This document shows positions 7,788-17,560 of a stretch of 64,000 bases of DNA, one piece after another (positions within the stretch are counted from its first letter, which is position 1; each line of letters opens with the position of its first letter). The DNA is taken from NCBI RefSeq assembly GCF_002270415.1, contig NZ_NNRI01000011.1, forward strand, positions 1 through 64,000, given 5' to 3'. The notes under the pieces were generated by a model. It worked only from the letters and a program-made list of their open reading frames with translations. It searched no databases and was not told the origin of the DNA. Made by a program: the position numbers and the translations under genes. The stretch is from Mesorhizobium sophorae (lineage in GTDB: Bacteria; Pseudomonadota; Alphaproteobacteria; Rhizobiales; Rhizobiaceae).

Positions 7788-10064
7788 TCACACCACGACG
7801 AAATCGGCGTTGGTCAGCGCTAAATTGGCGGCCAGCGTGGCGAAATGGGTGGAGCCGCCAGCGGCACTGCCATTGCTGTCATAGTAGAGCCAGCCGGTGT
7901 CGGTCTCGTAGATGATGTGATCGGTGCCGTCGCCGGCAAGGCCGGTGGTGTTCTTGATGAACTGGTCCGCTGTCAGCGTGCCGTTGCCGCCAAGCGCCGC
8001 GAAAATGGCGTTGTCGACCTGGATGGTGTCCTCGGCGACCGAGAAGTCGGTGATGCGGTCGACATTGGTCGAGGCATTGAGCGCCGTGGTGAAGGCAAAG
8101 GTATCGTTGCCGGTGCTGCCGGACAGCGTGTCGTTACCGAGCAGGCCGTTGATGACATTCGCGCCCGAATTGCCGGTGATGGCATTGGCGATCGAATTGC
8201 CGGTGCCGATGATGTTGCCGGTGCTTCGCAGCGCCAGGTTCTCCAGTTCCTGTCCCGACAGGTTGAAGGAGACATAGGCCTGCACATTGTCGGTGCCCTG
8301 GCCGTTGAGCTCGATCACCTTATCACCGGCATTGTCGACGTAGTAGGTGTCGTTGCCGGTGCTGCCGCTCATCGTGTCGCCGCCGCCGAGGCCATCGATG
8401 ACGTTGTTGCCCGAATTGCCGGTGATGATGTTGGCGATCGAATTGCCGGTGCCATTGATGGAAGCCCCGCTGCGCAGCGCCAGGTTCTCCAGTTCCTGCC
8501 CGGAGAGGTTGAAGCTGACATAGGCCTGGACATTGTCGATGCCCTGGCCGTTGAGCTCGATGACCTGATCGCCTGCATTGTCGACATAGTAGGTGTCGTT
8601 TTCGCCACCTCCACGCATGATGTCGGCGCCTGTGCCACCATCCAGAAGATCGGCTCCCCGGCCGCCATTCAACGTGTCGTTTCCGCCTTCGCCGTAAATT
8701 GAGTCATTGCCGTAACTCAGGTCGCTTGAACCATCACGCTCATCGCCCCAGAGCGTGTTGTTGCCGTCATGGCCCATCAGAACATCGTTGCCGCCACGGC
8801 CACGCAGCTGATTGTCAGCCGCGTTGCCATAAAGCCCGTCGTTGAACGCGGTTCCACGCGCGTTGTTCACGCCGACCAATGTGTCGTAGCCGATGAAGAG
8901 ATTGCTCTCGTCCATGTCGTGGGCATAGCCGCCCTGCAGGTCGACCAGAACCGCGCCGCCCGCTCCGTTGTAGTTGACCCGGCCTCCCTCCGTGCCGGCC
9001 AGGAACCTTACAACATCGTTCCCGGCGCCGAGATAGAAATCCATGTAGCCGCCGAATGTGTTGGTATAGGAGGCATCGACGATGAACGTGTCGCCAAAGG
9101 CGGTGTCGTCGATGGCATGAATGCCGGATACGCGATCGACACCACCTTGCCCATCTGCGATGGCAAAACCGATGGCATTCGATCCGGCCGCAAGGCCAGC
9201 GCGAGCCTGTGCCGTGAGGTTGGCCACGATGGCAGTCGTCGCGCCGGCATAGAGGAGTTCGACATAGTCGATGTCCGTGTTTCCGGAGGTCTGTGCAATG
9301 ATCCTGTCATTGCCCTGGTCCCCCGACACGGTAGCGGCAACCGCCGTCAAGGTGTCGTTGCCGTTGCCGCCGCTCAAGAAATCGAAATCGTCCACGGTCG
9401 CCGACACGCCGCCATTGATAGTATCGGCGCCGTCGTCACCCGCGAGATAGTTGCTGCCGGTTGTCCCGGTGATGGTGTCGGCGAACTGGGTGCCTTCGGC
9501 ATCCTCGATGCCGGTCAGCGTATCCGTGAAGCCCCAGCCGTCAGTTACTACGCCGGTCGCCAAATTGATCGTGGCACCATGTGTGATGATGCCGCCGCCG
9601 TCGACGTCAACTCCATAGTCAAGGCTGTCGTCCCTGTAGGAAACCATATCTTCGCCGGCGCCGCCAATGATGGTGTCGGTGCCGCTTCCCGCGAACACCG
9701 TGCCGCCGTTTGATCCCAGATGGATGATGTCGTTGCCTGCCCGGGCAAACACCCAAAAGCCGTCATTTCGCATCGTGATGTTGTCTGCGAAGTGGCTGGC
9801 GTTCACGGACTCGACACTGTTGAGCGTGTCGGTGTTGCCGAGGCCGTCGGTGACGACACCAGTCTGCATGTTGATGGTCAGGCCGTTTGAGTAAGTCTCG
9901 TAGAAAACGACGTCGATGCCGTCCCCTCCATTCACCTGGTCATTGCCGCCAATCGCCATGCGAATGTAGTCGTCACCAGCCAATGCGTTGATTGTGTCGT
10001 TGCCGATCAGGTCTTGAATGTCGGGATTGATATCGTTGCCGACGGTTCCGTTGATGACTGCCAT
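7788..10064 (-). CDS. RTX calcium-binding protein, 758 aa, apparently intact
   Basis: Starts [19 protein letters not shown] with GGAGG 7 nt upstream. Residues 1 to about 215 are an RTX-like module shared almost unchanged with the 982-aa gene at 10665. A unique central region follows (about 215-410), with WGDERDGSSDLSYGND and classical nonapeptides GGxGxDxL near 440-480. Then come two modules of the family type [20 protein letters not shown]...[18 protein letters not shown], and the conserved tail [20 protein letters not shown] ending [10 protein letters not shown]. The protein is acidic, rich in G, D and N, lacks an N-terminal signal peptide, and fits a type I secreted calcium-binding protein. 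No HlyB/HlyD/TolC genes occur in the window. Function beyond calcium binding and secretion is unknown. Confidence 0.87.
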   Translation of the reverse strand: MAVINGTVGNDINPDIQDLIGNDTINALAGDDYIRMAIGGNDQVNGGDGIDVVFYETYSNGLTINMQTGVVTDGLGNTDTLNSVESVNASHFADNITMRNDGFWVFARAGNDIIHLGSNGGTVFAGSGTDTIIGGAGEDMVSYRDDSLDYGVDVDGGGIITHGATINLATGVVTDGWGFTDTLTGIEDAEGTQFADTITGTTGSNYLAGDDGADTINGGVSATVDDFDFLSGGNGNDTLTAVAATVSGDQGNDRIIAQTSGNTDIDYVELLYAGATTAIVANLTAQARAGLAAGSNAIGFAIADGQGGVDRVSGIHAIDDTAFGDTFIVDASYTNTFGGYMDFYLGAGNDVVRFLAGTEGGRVNYNGAGGAVLVDLQGGYAHDMDESNLFIGYDTLVGVNNARGTAFNDGLYGNAADNQLRGRGGNDVLMGHDGNNTLWGDERDGSSDLSYGNDSIYGEGGNDTLNGGRGADLLDGGTGADIMRGGGENDTYYVDNAGDQVIELNGQGIDNVQAYVSFNLSGQELENLALRSGASINGTGNSIANIITGNSGNNVIDGLGGGDTMSGSTGNDTYYVDNAGDKVIELNGQGTDNVQAYVSFNLSGQELENLALRSTGNIIGTGNSIANAITGNSGANVINGLLGNDTLSGSTGNDTFAFTTALNASTNVDRITDFSVAEDTIQVDNAIFAALGGNGTLTADQFIKNTTGLAGDGTDHIIYETDTGWLYYDSNGSAAGGSTHFATLAANLALTNADFVVV

Positions 10065-10265
10065 TTTGATCCTCCCGCTGTATGGTATTCCCCATGGGCA
10101 ACTGTAGCCGAAGGTTGCATTAGAGTCATCTCATGCAAAGAACGTAGGGTCAGCTTGTTCAACGCCGGCGAAGTGCCTCGCAATTCGAGTTCAACAGTAT
10201 TGTTGGACAGCCGCGAAGTTTTTCGAGGAAGCTTTACAGCTTCGGAGCGCCGCAGGGCGCAGCGA
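10065..10265. repeat. Duplicated upstream region of RTX genes, copy 1
   Basis: Non-coding stretch between the 758-aa RTX start and the SDR fragment. It is clearly homologous to 13614-13813 upstream of the 982-aa RTX gene: both share gttgcattagagtcatct, gaagtgcctcgcaattcgag and aacagtattgttggacagcc. The promoters of the two genes presumably lie here, so they may be co-regulated. Confidence 0.85.
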
Positions 10266-10376
10266 TCACAGCGGCAGGAGCCGGAAGTCGTCGCCCTCGG
10301 GCAGCAATTGTCCGCCATCGACGACGATGGTCGTGCCGGTGATGTAGCTGGCAGCGTCGGAGGTGAGGAACAGGAA
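10266..10376 (-). pseudogene. Truncated 3' end of SDR dehydrogenase (duplication scar)
   Basis: Encodes about 37 codons, FLFLTSDAASYITGTTIVV then DGGQLLPEGDDFRLLPL and a stop at 10266-10268. This matches the last residues of the SDR gene at 13814 with a handful of substitutions. Similarity stops abruptly after plus-strand gaggaacaggaa at 10376, where tRNA-Val-tail sequence begins within a few bases. It has no start codon or N-terminal half, so it is a non-functional remnant. Confidence 0.9.
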
Positions 10377-10384
10377 CGGGTCGA

Positions 10385-10413
10385 CCCCGTCATCGCACGC
10401 CAGATTTCTTCAA
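10385..10413 (+). pseudogene. Second copy of the tRNA-Val 3' tail and flank
   Basis: cccgtcatcgcacgccag followed by atttcttcaat matches 3024-3052 (the tRNA 3' end and its flank) with two substitutions, which also damage the acceptor strand and CCA. It cannot be a functional tRNA. Homology with the copy at about 3024 continues with gaps and changes to the RTX stop codon. Confidence 0.75.
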
Positions 10414-10442
10414 TGAAAGCGTGAGGCGCCGGCGCTTCCCCT

Positions 10443-10573
10443 GGAGCAATTCCAGGAAAAGTGTGAAACGGTTTTCCCGGGAAAAGCGCGCAGCGCTTTC
10501 CCTCAGGGAATTACGTCAAAACAAAGAGTCAGAGCGGTTCGCCGTTTCCGTGAAACGGTGAACTGCTCTGGAG
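10443..10573. repeat. Palindromic intergenic element, copy 1 (long form)
   Basis: About 130 bp beginning ctggagcaattcc and ending gaactgctctgg, closely similar in order and sequence to 50356-50487. It contains the hairpin core ggaaaa-11 nt-ttttcc at 10455-10477, a second stem gggaaaagcgc/gcgctttccc, and a third stem around gccgtttccgtgaaacgg. Non-coding; this type of mosaic palindrome is typical of rhizobial intergenic repeats. Confidence 0.8.
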
Positions 10574-10664
10574 CCAGCAACCGCACAACCCCCGCTGGGA
10601 ACGGGAGCCCGTCACACAGTCCTGATGTGGCGGGCCCCATGTGGCGGGCTGTTTTCGTGACTCC

Positions 10665-13613
10665 CTACACCACGACGAAATCGGCGTTGGTCAGTGCCAG
10701 GTTTGCGGCCAGCGTGGCGAAGTGGGTGGAACCGCCCGCCGCACTGCCGTTGCTGTCATAGGTGAGCCAGCCGGTGTCGGTCTCGTAGATGATGTGATCG
10801 TTGCCGTCGGCGGCAAGGCCGGTGGTGTTCTTGACGAACTGGTCCGCCGTCAGCGTGCCATTGCCGCCAAGCGCTGCAAAGATCGCATTGTCGACCTGGA
10901 TGGTGTCGTCGGCGACCGAGAAGTCGGTGATGGTATCGACATTGGTCAAGGCGTCGAGCGCTGTATGGAAATGGAAAATGTCGCTGCCAGTTCCGCCGAT
11001 CAGTGTATCGTTGCCCAGGTGGCCGTCGAGGATGTCGTTGCCCGCGCCGGCAGTCAGGGTGTTGTCATGCTCGCCGCCATATATCTGATCCGCAAACTGC
11101 GTACCGGTGACATTGCGGATAGTGGCTACGGTATCCGTATTCCCAAACGAATCCGTTGCGGTATCGGCTGCCAACCCCAGTTGCGAGCCGACTCCCCAGA
11201 GATTGACGAGGATACCATGTATGGCGCCGCTGCTGACGTCGGTACTGTAGTCGACCGTGTCAAGGCCGGAATTGCCATTCATCGTGTCATTTCCACGTCC
11301 GCCAATCAGCCTGTCGTCGCCTGAATTGCCGTTGATGATATCATTTCCGTCTCCGCCAATGAGCGTGTCGTTCCCGTCCTTGCCGCTTATTGTATCGTTG
11401 CCGCCGCCGCCGATGAGAATGTTGACGAAACCATCGCCGTTCAATGTGTCGCCACCACTGCCGCCGGTGACGTTCTCGATGTTGCGAATAGTATCTTCCG
11501 CGATCCCGCCGATCGTGACTTGAGCGTCAACGGACTTGGTTAGACTTACGGCAACGGCAGAGGTTTGGTTGCTGTAGTCGGCCGTGTCGAGACCATCTCC
11601 ACCATCCATAACATCATTGCCGAGGCCTCCTCTGAAGATGTCGTTGCCGCCGAGGCCCAAAAGTGTATTTACACCACTGTTGCCAGTGATGATGTTGGCA
11701 ATGGAATTGCCGGTGCCGTCGATGTTCGCCGATCCAGTCAGCGTCAGGTTTTCCAGGTCCTGGCCTGAGAGATTGAAGGAGATCGCGCTGTTGACCGTGT
11801 CAGTGCCCTGACCACTGGCCTCGATCACGTGATCGCCGGCATTGTCGACATAGTAGGTGTCGTTGCCGGTGCTGCCACTCATGGTGTCGGCGCCGCCAAG
11901 GCCGTCGATGACGTTGTTGCCGCTGTTGCCAGTAATGACATTGGCAAAGGAATTGCCGGTGCCGTTGATCGATGCAGCACCTCTCAGCGCCAGATTCTCC
12001 AACTCCTGGCCACCCATGTTGAAGCTTACATAGGCCTGCACATTGTCGGTGCCCTGGCCACTGGCTTCGATCGCATGATCGCCGGCGTTGTCGACATAGT
12101 AGGTGTCGTTGCCGAGATCGCCCTGCATCGTGTCGGCACCACCCTTGCCGTCCAGTGTGTCGTTGCCTTCAAGGCCGATCAGCGTATTGACGCCGGAATT
12201 GCCATTGAGAACGTTGGCGAGGGCATTGCCAGTTCCGTTGATGTTTGCCGCGGTGATCAGCGTCAGGTTTTCCAGTTCCTGGCCTGACAGATTGAAGGAA
12301 ATCGCGCTGTTGACCGTGTCAGAGCCCTGACCACTGGCCTCGATCACGTGATCGCCGGCATTGTCGACATAGTAGGTGTCGTTGCCGGTGCTGCCACTCA
12401 TGGTGTCGGCGCCGCCAAGGCCGTCGATGACGTTGTTGCCACTGTTGCCAGTGATGGTGTTGGCTATCGAATTGCCGGTGCCGTTGATCGAGGCGCCGCT
12501 CCGCAACGCCAGGTTCTCCAGCTCCTGGCCGGAAAGACTGAAGCTGACATAGGCCTGCACATTGTCGGTGCCCTGGCCGTTGAGCTCGATCACGTGATCG
12601 CCGGCATTGTCGACATAGTAGGTGTCGTCGCCGATGCCGCCTTGCATGGTGTCGGCGCCTTCCTTGCCGTCCAGCGTGTCGTTGCCGCCGAGGCCGGTCA
12701 GCGTGTTGACGCCCGAATTGCCGGTCAGCGCATTGGCCAGGCTGTTGCCGGTGGCGTTGATCGATGCCGCACTGCGCAGTGCGACGTTCTCGATATTGCC
12801 CTTGAAGTGGTTTCCATCGCTGAGGTTGATCGAGATATAGCCATTGACGATATCGGTGCCGTTGGCGCCGGTCGTGCTCTCATCGACGATATCGCCGGCA
12901 TTGTCGACGAAGTAGGTGTCGTTGCCGGCCCCGCCTTGCATGGCGTCGGCACCAGCCTTGCCGTCCAGCGTGTCATTGCCCTCGTCGCCGGCAAGATAGT
13001 TGCTGCCGCTTGTGCCGGTGATGATGTCGGCGAACTGGGTGCCTTCAGCATACTCGATGCTGGTCAGGGTATCCGTGAAGCCCCAGCCGTCAATTACAAC
13101 GCCGGTTGTCAAATTGATCGTGGCACCATGGGCGATGATGCCGCCGCCATCGACGTCATTTCCATAGTCGAAACCGTCGTCCCTGTAGGAGACCAAATCG
13201 TTGCCGGCGCCGCCAATGATGGTGTCGGTGCCGCTTCCCGGCAGTATCATACCGCCGTTTGATCCCAGATGGATGATGTCGTTGCCCGCCCGGGCATACG
13301 CCCAAAAGCCGTCATTTCGCATCGTGATGTTGTCTGCGAAGTAGCTGGCGTTCACCGCCTCGACACTGTTGAGCGTGTCGGTGTTGCCCAAGCCGTCGGT
13401 GACGACACCAGTCTGCATGTTGATGGTCAGGCCATTTGTGTAAGCCTCGTAGACAATGTCATCCTCCCCGTCCCCTCCATTCACCTGGTCATTGCCGCCA
13501 ATCGCCATGAAAATTAAGTCGTCACCGGCCAATGCGTTGATGGTGTCGTTGCCGACCAGGTCCTGAACGCCGGGATTGATATCGTTGCCGACGGTTCCGT
13601 TGATGACAGCCAT
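10665..13613 (-). CDS. RTX calcium-binding protein, 982 aa, apparently intact
   Basis: Starts [19 protein letters not shown] with GGGAGG 7 nt upstream. The first ~215 residues are nearly the same as in the 758-aa protein. Then come RTX nonapeptides ([20 protein letters not shown]), a DNHF-type module, and four successive ~85-90-aa modules built on [25 protein letters not shown] and NGTGNSxANxITGNSG. A region with [16 protein letters not shown] and further nonapeptides (about 640-830) follows, ending with the tail [20 protein letters not shown] ... [10 protein letters not shown]. No signal peptide is visible. Likely a large extracellular calcium-folded protein exported by type I secretion; its target is unknown. 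The coding DNA from about 11770 and about 12290 is nearly identical over some 170 bp at an offset of 519 bp, indicating recent internal duplication or gene conversion. Confidence 0.88.
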   Translation of the reverse strand: MAVINGTVGNDINPGVQDLVGNDTINALAGDDLIFMAIGGNDQVNGGDGEDDIVYEAYTNGLTINMQTGVVTDGLGNTDTLNSVEAVNASYFADNITMRNDGFWAYARAGNDIIHLGSNGGMILPGSGTDTIIGGAGNDLVSYRDDGFDYGNDVDGGGIIAHGATINLTTGVVIDGWGFTDTLTSIEYAEGTQFADIITGTSGSNYLAGDEGNDTLDGKAGADAMQGGAGNDTYFVDNAGDIVDESTTGANGTDIVNGYISINLSDGNHFKGNIENVALRSAASINATGNSLANALTGNSGVNTLTGLGGNDTLDGKEGADTMQGGIGDDTYYVDNAGDHVIELNGQGTDNVQAYVSFSLSGQELENLALRSGASINGTGNSIANTITGNSGNNVIDGLGGADTMSGSTGNDTYYVDNAGDHVIEASGQGSDTVNSAISFNLSGQELENLTLITAANINGTGNALANVLNGNSGVNTLIGLEGNDTLDGKGGADTMQGDLGNDTYYVDNAGDHAIEASGQGTDNVQAYVSFNMGGQELENLALRGAASINGTGNSFANVITGNSGNNVIDGLGGADTMSGSTGNDTYYVDNAGDHVIEASGQGTDTVNSAISFNLSGQDLENLTLTGSANIDGTGNSIANIITGNSGVNTLLGLGGNDIFRGGLGNDVMDGGDGLDTADYSNQTSAVAVSLTKSVDAQVTIGGIAEDTIRNIENVTGGSGGDTLNGDGFVNILIGGGGNDTISGKDGNDTLIGGDGNDIINGNSGDDRLIGGRGNDTMNGNSGLDTVDYSTDVSSGAIHGILVNLWGVGSQLGLAADTATDSFGNTDTVATIRNVTGTQFADQIYGGEHDNTLTAGAGNDILDGHLGNDTLIGGTGSDIFHFHTALDALTNVDTITDFSVADDTIQVDNAIFAALGGNGTLTADQFVKNTTGLAADGNDHIIYETDTGWLTYDSNGSAAGGSTHFATLAANLALTNADFVVV

Positions 13614-13813
13614 TTGGTCCTCCCGTTGTTTGGCATTTCCCCAACGGAAACTGTATCCTACGGTTGCATTAGAGTCATCTGATATAAAGACGTAGGGTCA
13701 TCCTGTTCGGCACCAGCGAAGTGCCTCGCAATTCGAGTTCAACAGTATTGTTGGACAGCCGCGAAGTCTTCCGAGGAAGCACTACCGCTTCGGAGCGCCG
13801 CGGGGCGCAGCGA
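13614..13813. repeat. Duplicated upstream region of RTX genes, copy 2
   Basis: Homologous to 10065-10265. It separates the 982-aa RTX start from the stop of the intact SDR gene, and no reading frame of its own is supported. The shared sequence continues into the SDR 3' coding end, which defines the right-hand part of the duplicated unit. Confidence 0.85.
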
Positions 13814-14584
13814 TCAAGGCGGCAGGAGCCGGAAGTCGTTGCCCTCGGGCAGCAATTGCCCTCCATCGACGACAATGGTCGTTCCGGTGATGTAGCTGGC
13901 ATCGTCGGAGGCGAGGAACAGGAAGGCATTGGCGACGTCGCGCGGGCTGCCAAGACGGCCGAGCGGGATGGAGTCTTCCATGTTCTTGATATAGGCCGCG
14001 CCGCGATGCAGCTCGATCGCCTCGGTGAGGATGTTGCCGGGCTCGACGCCGTTGACAGTGATGCCGTAGCCGGAGAATTCGAGTGCCGCGGCACGGATGA
14101 AGCCGTTGATGCCGGCCTTGCTGGCTGAATAGTGGCCGTGGCCGGGGCTGGTCACGTGCGGGCCGGTAATGGAGGAGGTGTAGAGCATGCGCCCGTAGCG
14201 CTGCGCCTTCATCGGCACCAGGGCGGCGCGGGTGGCATTGAAGGTGCCGCGCAGATTGACCGCCATGACGCGGTCCCAGTCGTCGGTGCTGGTGTTCTCG
14301 ATCAGCTGCCAGGGATAGATGCCGGCATTCTGCACGACGATATCGAGGCGGCCGTGGTGTTCGAGCGCCAGCGCCACCGCGGCCTCGGCCTCGGTCATCA
14401 ACGAAATGTCGGTGCCGATGAAGGGGACGCCCAGTTCGGCCGCCGTCGCTTGCCCGGCTTCGAGCTCGGTATCGGCGAGGACCAGCTTTGCGCCTTCTTC
14501 GGCGAAGCGCCGCGCGATGCCCTTGCCGATGCCACGGGCGCTGCCGACGATCAGCGCCACCTTGCCTTCTAGTCGTGCGGTCAT
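13814..14584 (-). CDS. Short-chain dehydrogenase/reductase
   Basis: NAD(P)-dependent oxidoreductase of 256 aa, the usual length for classical SDRs. The start MTARLEGKVAL at 14582-14584 is chosen because the Rossmann fold begins there; an upstream ATG would run deep into the permease gene. Visible motifs: cofactor loop GSARGIGKG (14-22), N-A-G-I-Y at about 90, catalytic S then YSASKAG at about 150-156, and the C-terminal VVDGGQLLPEG. It lies 13 nt downstream of the ABC permease on the same strand, as the last gene of the sugar operon, so it probably oxidises the imported sugar or polyol. The exact substrate is not deducible. A truncated copy of its 3' end sits at 10266-10376. Confidence 0.9.
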   Translation of the reverse strand: MTARLEGKVALIVGSARGIGKGIARRFAEEGAKLVLADTELEAGQATAAELGVPFIGTDISLMTEAEAAVALALEHHGRLDIVVQNAGIYPWQLIENTSTDDWDRVMAVNLRGTFNATRAALVPMKAQRYGRMLYTSSITGPHVTSPGHGHYSASKAGINGFIRAAALEFSGYGITVNGVEPGNILTEAIELHRGAAYIKNMEDSIPLGRLGSPRDVANAFLFLASDDASYITGTTIVVDGGQLLPEGNDFRLLPP

Positions 14585-14597
14585 GCGAGCCGTCCTG

Positions 14598-15614
14598 TCA
14601 TGCCAGTCTTTGGCGAATGGTTTGCTTGAAAGCGTCGAGCAGCACGGCGGCCAGCACCAGCAGGCCATGGATCACCTGGGTGTAATTGGCCGGCAGGCCC
14701 ATCAGGTTGATCGCCGTGTTGATCGCCGAGAGCAAAAGCACACCGGCATAGACGCCGGGCAGGGTGCCGACACCGCCTTTCAGGCTGACGCCGCCGATGA
14801 CGACGGCGGCGAAGGCGTTGAACAAAAGGCCGACACCGAGATTGGCGGTGGCGCCCGAGGTGCGGATCGCCAGCAGCCAGCCGGCAAGGCCGGCAATGGC
14901 GCCGGCCAGCACGAAGGCGATGATCAGGTTGCGGTTCACCCGGATGCCGGCGCGGAAGGTCGCCGTCTCGTTACCGCCGATCATCACCAGATGCCGGCCG
15001 AACGGTGTCTTCGCCATGATCAGCGAGAAGACGACGAAACAGGCAATCGCGATCCAGGCGGTGAGCGGCAGGCCGACGAGGCGCTGGATGCCGAACCAGC
15101 GGATGGCTGGCGCAAGATCCTGCGCCGAACGGCCGCCCGAAATCACCAGCACCAGGCCGCGCACCCAGATGTAGGACGCCAGCGTGATGATGAAGGCGCT
15201 CATCTTCACCCGCACCACCAGATAGCCGTTGCAGGCGCCGATGAGGCCGCCGACGGCAACCGCCAGCAGCAGCGAGACCGGAACCATCAGCCATTCCGGA
15301 TGCAGTTGCACGCCAAGGCCTATGCCCGACGAGCAGAACAGGATTCCGACCGCCATGGCGCTGAGCGCTGCGACGGATTCGACCGACAGGTCCATGTGGC
15401 CGGCGATGATGACCAGCGCCAGGCCGATCGACATGACGCCGAGAACGCTCGACGCCTCGATGATGTTGGCGAAGATGCCGAGCTGGAAATAGTTCGGGAT
15501 GAAGATGGAGAACACCACCAGCACGAACAGCAGCATGAACCAGACGAGGTTGTCGAGGACGAACTCCAGGGCGTGGCGCGTGCGGGGGTTCATGGGCTGA
15601 TCCGGCTGGCGCAT
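14598..15614 (-). CDS. Sugar ABC transporter permease (RbsC/BPD_transp_2 family)
   Basis: Integral membrane permease of about 338 aa with 8-10 hydrophobic segments and the family features FGRHLVMIGGNETATFRAGI (EAA-like loop, about 210-230) and GGVSLKGGVGT (about 285-295). It forms the channel of a CUT2-type importer with the ATPase and binding protein encoded upstream. Start uncertain: ATG at 15614 has AGGGGG directly abutting it, and the ATG at 15593 (MNPRTRHALEF) has only a weak site. The gene lies between the binding protein and the SDR. A strong hairpin at 15676-15700 separates it from the binding protein gene, which would lower its expression relative to that protein. Confidence 0.9.
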   Translation of the reverse strand: MRQPDQPMNPRTRHALEFVLDNLVWFMLLFVLVVFSIFIPNYFQLGIFANIIEASSVLGVMSIGLALVIIAGHMDLSVESVAALSAMAVGILFCSSGIGLGVQLHPEWLMVPVSLLLAVAVGGLIGACNGYLVVRVKMSAFIITLASYIWVRGLVLVISGGRSAQDLAPAIRWFGIQRLVGLPLTAWIAIACFVVFSLIMAKTPFGRHLVMIGGNETATFRAGIRVNRNLIIAFVLAGAIAGLAGWLLAIRTSGATANLGVGLLFNAFAAVVIGGVSLKGGVGTLPGVYAGVLLLSAINTAINLMGLPANYTQVIHGLLVLAAVLLDAFKQTIRQRLA

Positions 15615-15675
15615 CCCCCTGAAATCAATTCGATTTCCGCAAGGGATCATGCGCGATTGGAATTGCAGAGGATTG

Positions 15676-15700
15676 GCCCCGGGCCGAGATGGCCCGGGGC
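15676..15700 (-). terminator. Intra-operon stem-loop after binding-protein gene
   Basis: Perfect 10-bp GC inverted repeat gccccgggcc/ggcccggggc with a 5-nt loop, between the binding-protein stop at 15717 and the permease start. No U-run follows on the minus strand, so it is more likely an mRNA-stabilising or partial-termination structure than a full terminator. Such structures commonly follow abundant periplasmic binding protein cistrons. Confidence 0.65.
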
Positions 15701-15716
15701 GTTTCATGCGACGGGC

Positions 15717-16757
15717 CTATTCGACGGACTTGATGGCCTCCGTCGACGGCTTCTGATTGCCCCAGAAGGCAGGGTTGTCGACATTTTCCTTGGTGATGGC
15801 GGCGCCGGGGATCTTGATGTTCGGGCCCCAGGCTTCCTTGGTCACGGTCGATTTCAAGCCGAGCACGTCGTATTCGCCGGGCTTGATCTCTTCCTTCTTG
15901 ACGATCTTGTCCATGAACATGGCAACAGCCGCCGCCTGTGCGTAGAGCGGCTGCTCGACTTCGACATTGAGCCAGCCCTTGCGGATCAGGTCGAGGCCGA
16001 CCGGAGCGCCGTTCGAGCTCATCAGCATGACGTCGCCCGGCTTCTTGCCGGCGGCCTCGAGCGAGGCGACGGCAGCCACCGACAGGTGAGCGGCATGGCT
16101 GAAGATCAGGTCGATGTCGGGGTTGGCAAGCATCTGGTCGGCGACGATGGTGCCGGCATTGCTGGCTTCCCATTGCATGGCTGGAAGCGAGATGATCTTG
16201 ACGTCGGGAAACGCCTTCAGCTTCTCCTCAAAGCCCTTCTGGATGTCGAGCGTATAGGGATCGCCAGGGTCGCCAAGCACCTGCAGGACCTTGCCCTTCA
16301 CCGCGCCGTTCTTGGCTTTGAGCAGCTTCTCGGCCTGGTCCGCGGCGACGTAGCCGATCTCGACCGTTCCTGCGACCGAGGTGAAGTCGGAGGGCGTCGA
16401 CGTGATCTGGCGGTCGAACTCGACCACCGGAATGCCGGCGGCGCGTGCGGCTTCGATCGACGGTTTCAGCGCATTGAAATCGACGGCGGCGAGGATGATC
16501 GCCGCCGGCTTCAGCGCAATGACGTCGTTCATCTGCGACTGCTGGGCGTCGGTCTTGTTGTCGGCGTTCAGCGCCTTCATCTCATAGCCGACCTGCTTCA
16601 GGAACAGCTCCAGGGCGCTCACCGAGCCGGTCTGGAACTCGTCGAGCAGTGTCGGCACCATGTAGTAGACAGTACCTTTGGACTGGGCGAATGCCGGCAT
16701 AAGCGTGGCAAAGGCCAGTGCCAGGATACCGAAGACAGCAAGAAGTATTCGCTTCAT
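15717..16757 (-). CDS. Sugar ABC transporter periplasmic substrate-binding protein
   Basis: Protein of 346 aa with a clear signal peptide ([16 protein letters not shown], cleavage after AFA near residue 24) and the Peripla_BP_4/RbsB-type fold: [17 protein letters not shown] at about 58-74, [11 protein letters not shown] at about 109-119, and [17 protein letters not shown] at about 215-231. RBS AGGAGCG 6-7 nt before the ATG. It captures a sugar in the periplasm and delivers it to the CUT2 permease. The gene order regulator, ATPase, binding protein, permease, dehydrogenase is on one strand. Ligand unknown. Confidence 0.92.
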   Translation of the reverse strand: MKRILLAVFGILALAFATLMPAFAQSKGTVYYMVPTLLDEFQTGSVSALELFLKQVGYEMKALNADNKTDAQQSQMNDVIALKPAAIILAAVDFNALKPSIEAARAAGIPVVEFDRQITSTPSDFTSVAGTVEIGYVAADQAEKLLKAKNGAVKGKVLQVLGDPGDPYTLDIQKGFEEKLKAFPDVKIISLPAMQWEASNAGTIVADQMLANPDIDLIFSHAAHLSVAAVASLEAAGKKPGDVMLMSSNGAPVGLDLIRKGWLNVEVEQPLYAQAAAVAMFMDKIVKKEEIKPGEYDVLGLKSTVTKEAWGPNIKIPGAAITKENVDNPAFWGNQKPSTEAIKSVE

Positions 16758-16795
16758 GTCGTTCGCTCCTGTTGAGCCGGACCCCTCTTTGTCCC

Positions 16796-17560
16796 TCAGC
16801 CCGCCGGTCCGGCACCGGCAAGCGTCTCCCCGGTGATCATGTTGATCACCGCATCGGGACTTGTTTTGTTGCGTGCGACATCGCCCGCCACGACGCCCTG
16901 GCGGATCACCACGATCCGGTCGGCGACCTGGAAGGCCTGCTGCATGATATGGGTGATGATGACGACGCCGATGCCCTGGCTCGCCACCTGGCGGATCATG
17001 TCGAGACCGCGCCGCGTCTGCTCGACGCCGAGGGCGGCGAACGGTTCATCGAGCAGCACCAGCTTGCCGCCCCAATGCACGAACCGGTTGAGCTCGATGG
17101 CCTGCCGCTGGCCGCCGGAGAGATGCTCGACATTGGTGCGCAGCGAAGGAATGCGCGTGCCCGCGCTAGCCAGTGCCTTTTCGACGACGGCCTCCATCGC
17201 GCGCTCATCGAGCACGGGGATGCCAAGAACCTTCCTGGTGATCTCGCGGCCCATGAAAAAATTGGCGACCACGTCGACATTGGTGCACAGCGACAGGTCC
17301 TGATAGACGGTTTCGATGCCCGCCGCCTTGGCCTCTGCCGGCGACCTGGCAAGGAACTCCTTGCCCTCGAACAGCATGCGCCCCGAGGTCGGCTCCAGCC
17401 CGCCGGCGATGATCTTGACCAGTGTCGATTTGCCGGCGCCATTGTCGCCCAGCAGCGCCACGACCTCGCCCTTGCCGATCGAGAAGCTGATCCCCTTCAG
17501 CGCTTCGATCGCGCCATAGTTCTTGGTGACGTTGTCGAGCACCAGCAGAGGTTCGCTCAT
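16796..17560 (-). CDS. Sugar ABC transporter ATP-binding protein
   Basis: A single-domain ATPase of 254 aa powering the CUT2 importer. Walker [10 protein letters not shown] (about 38-46), signature LSGGQRQ (about 146-152), Walker B KLVLLDEP (about 164-171) and the H-loop ITH (about 201-203) are all present. Unlike RbsA/MglA it has only one nucleotide-binding domain, as in FrcA-type fructose importers of rhizobia, so the functional unit would be a homodimer. The ATG overlaps the stop of the upstream ROK regulator by 4 nt (ATGA), which implies translational coupling. Confidence 0.93.
   Translation of the reverse strand: MSEPLLVLDNVTKNYGAIEALKGISFSIGKGEVVALLGDNGAGKSTLVKIIAGGLEPTSGRMLFEGKEFLARSPAEAKAAGIETVYQDLSLCTNVDVVANFFMGREITRKVLGIPVLDERAMEAVVEKALASAGTRIPSLRTNVEHLSGGQRQAIELNRFVHWGGKLVLLDEPFAALGVEQTRRGLDMIRQVASQGIGVVIITHIMQQAFQVADRIVVIRQGVVAGDVARNKTSPDAVINMITGETLAGAGPAG

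Noticed and set aside
7845..8702. Plus-strand frames of 285-330 codons across the RTX genes
   Set aside because: Antisense products of the repeat-rich minus-strand genes, full of V-G-A-I runs; the minus-strand frames carry RTX motifs.
14319..16775. Plus-strand open frame of 818 codons antisense to the ABC transporter
   Set aside because: It lies opposite the binding protein, permease and SDR genes, has shadow composition rich in H, R, D and Q, and shows no domain; the minus-strand genes have full motifs and a signal peptide.
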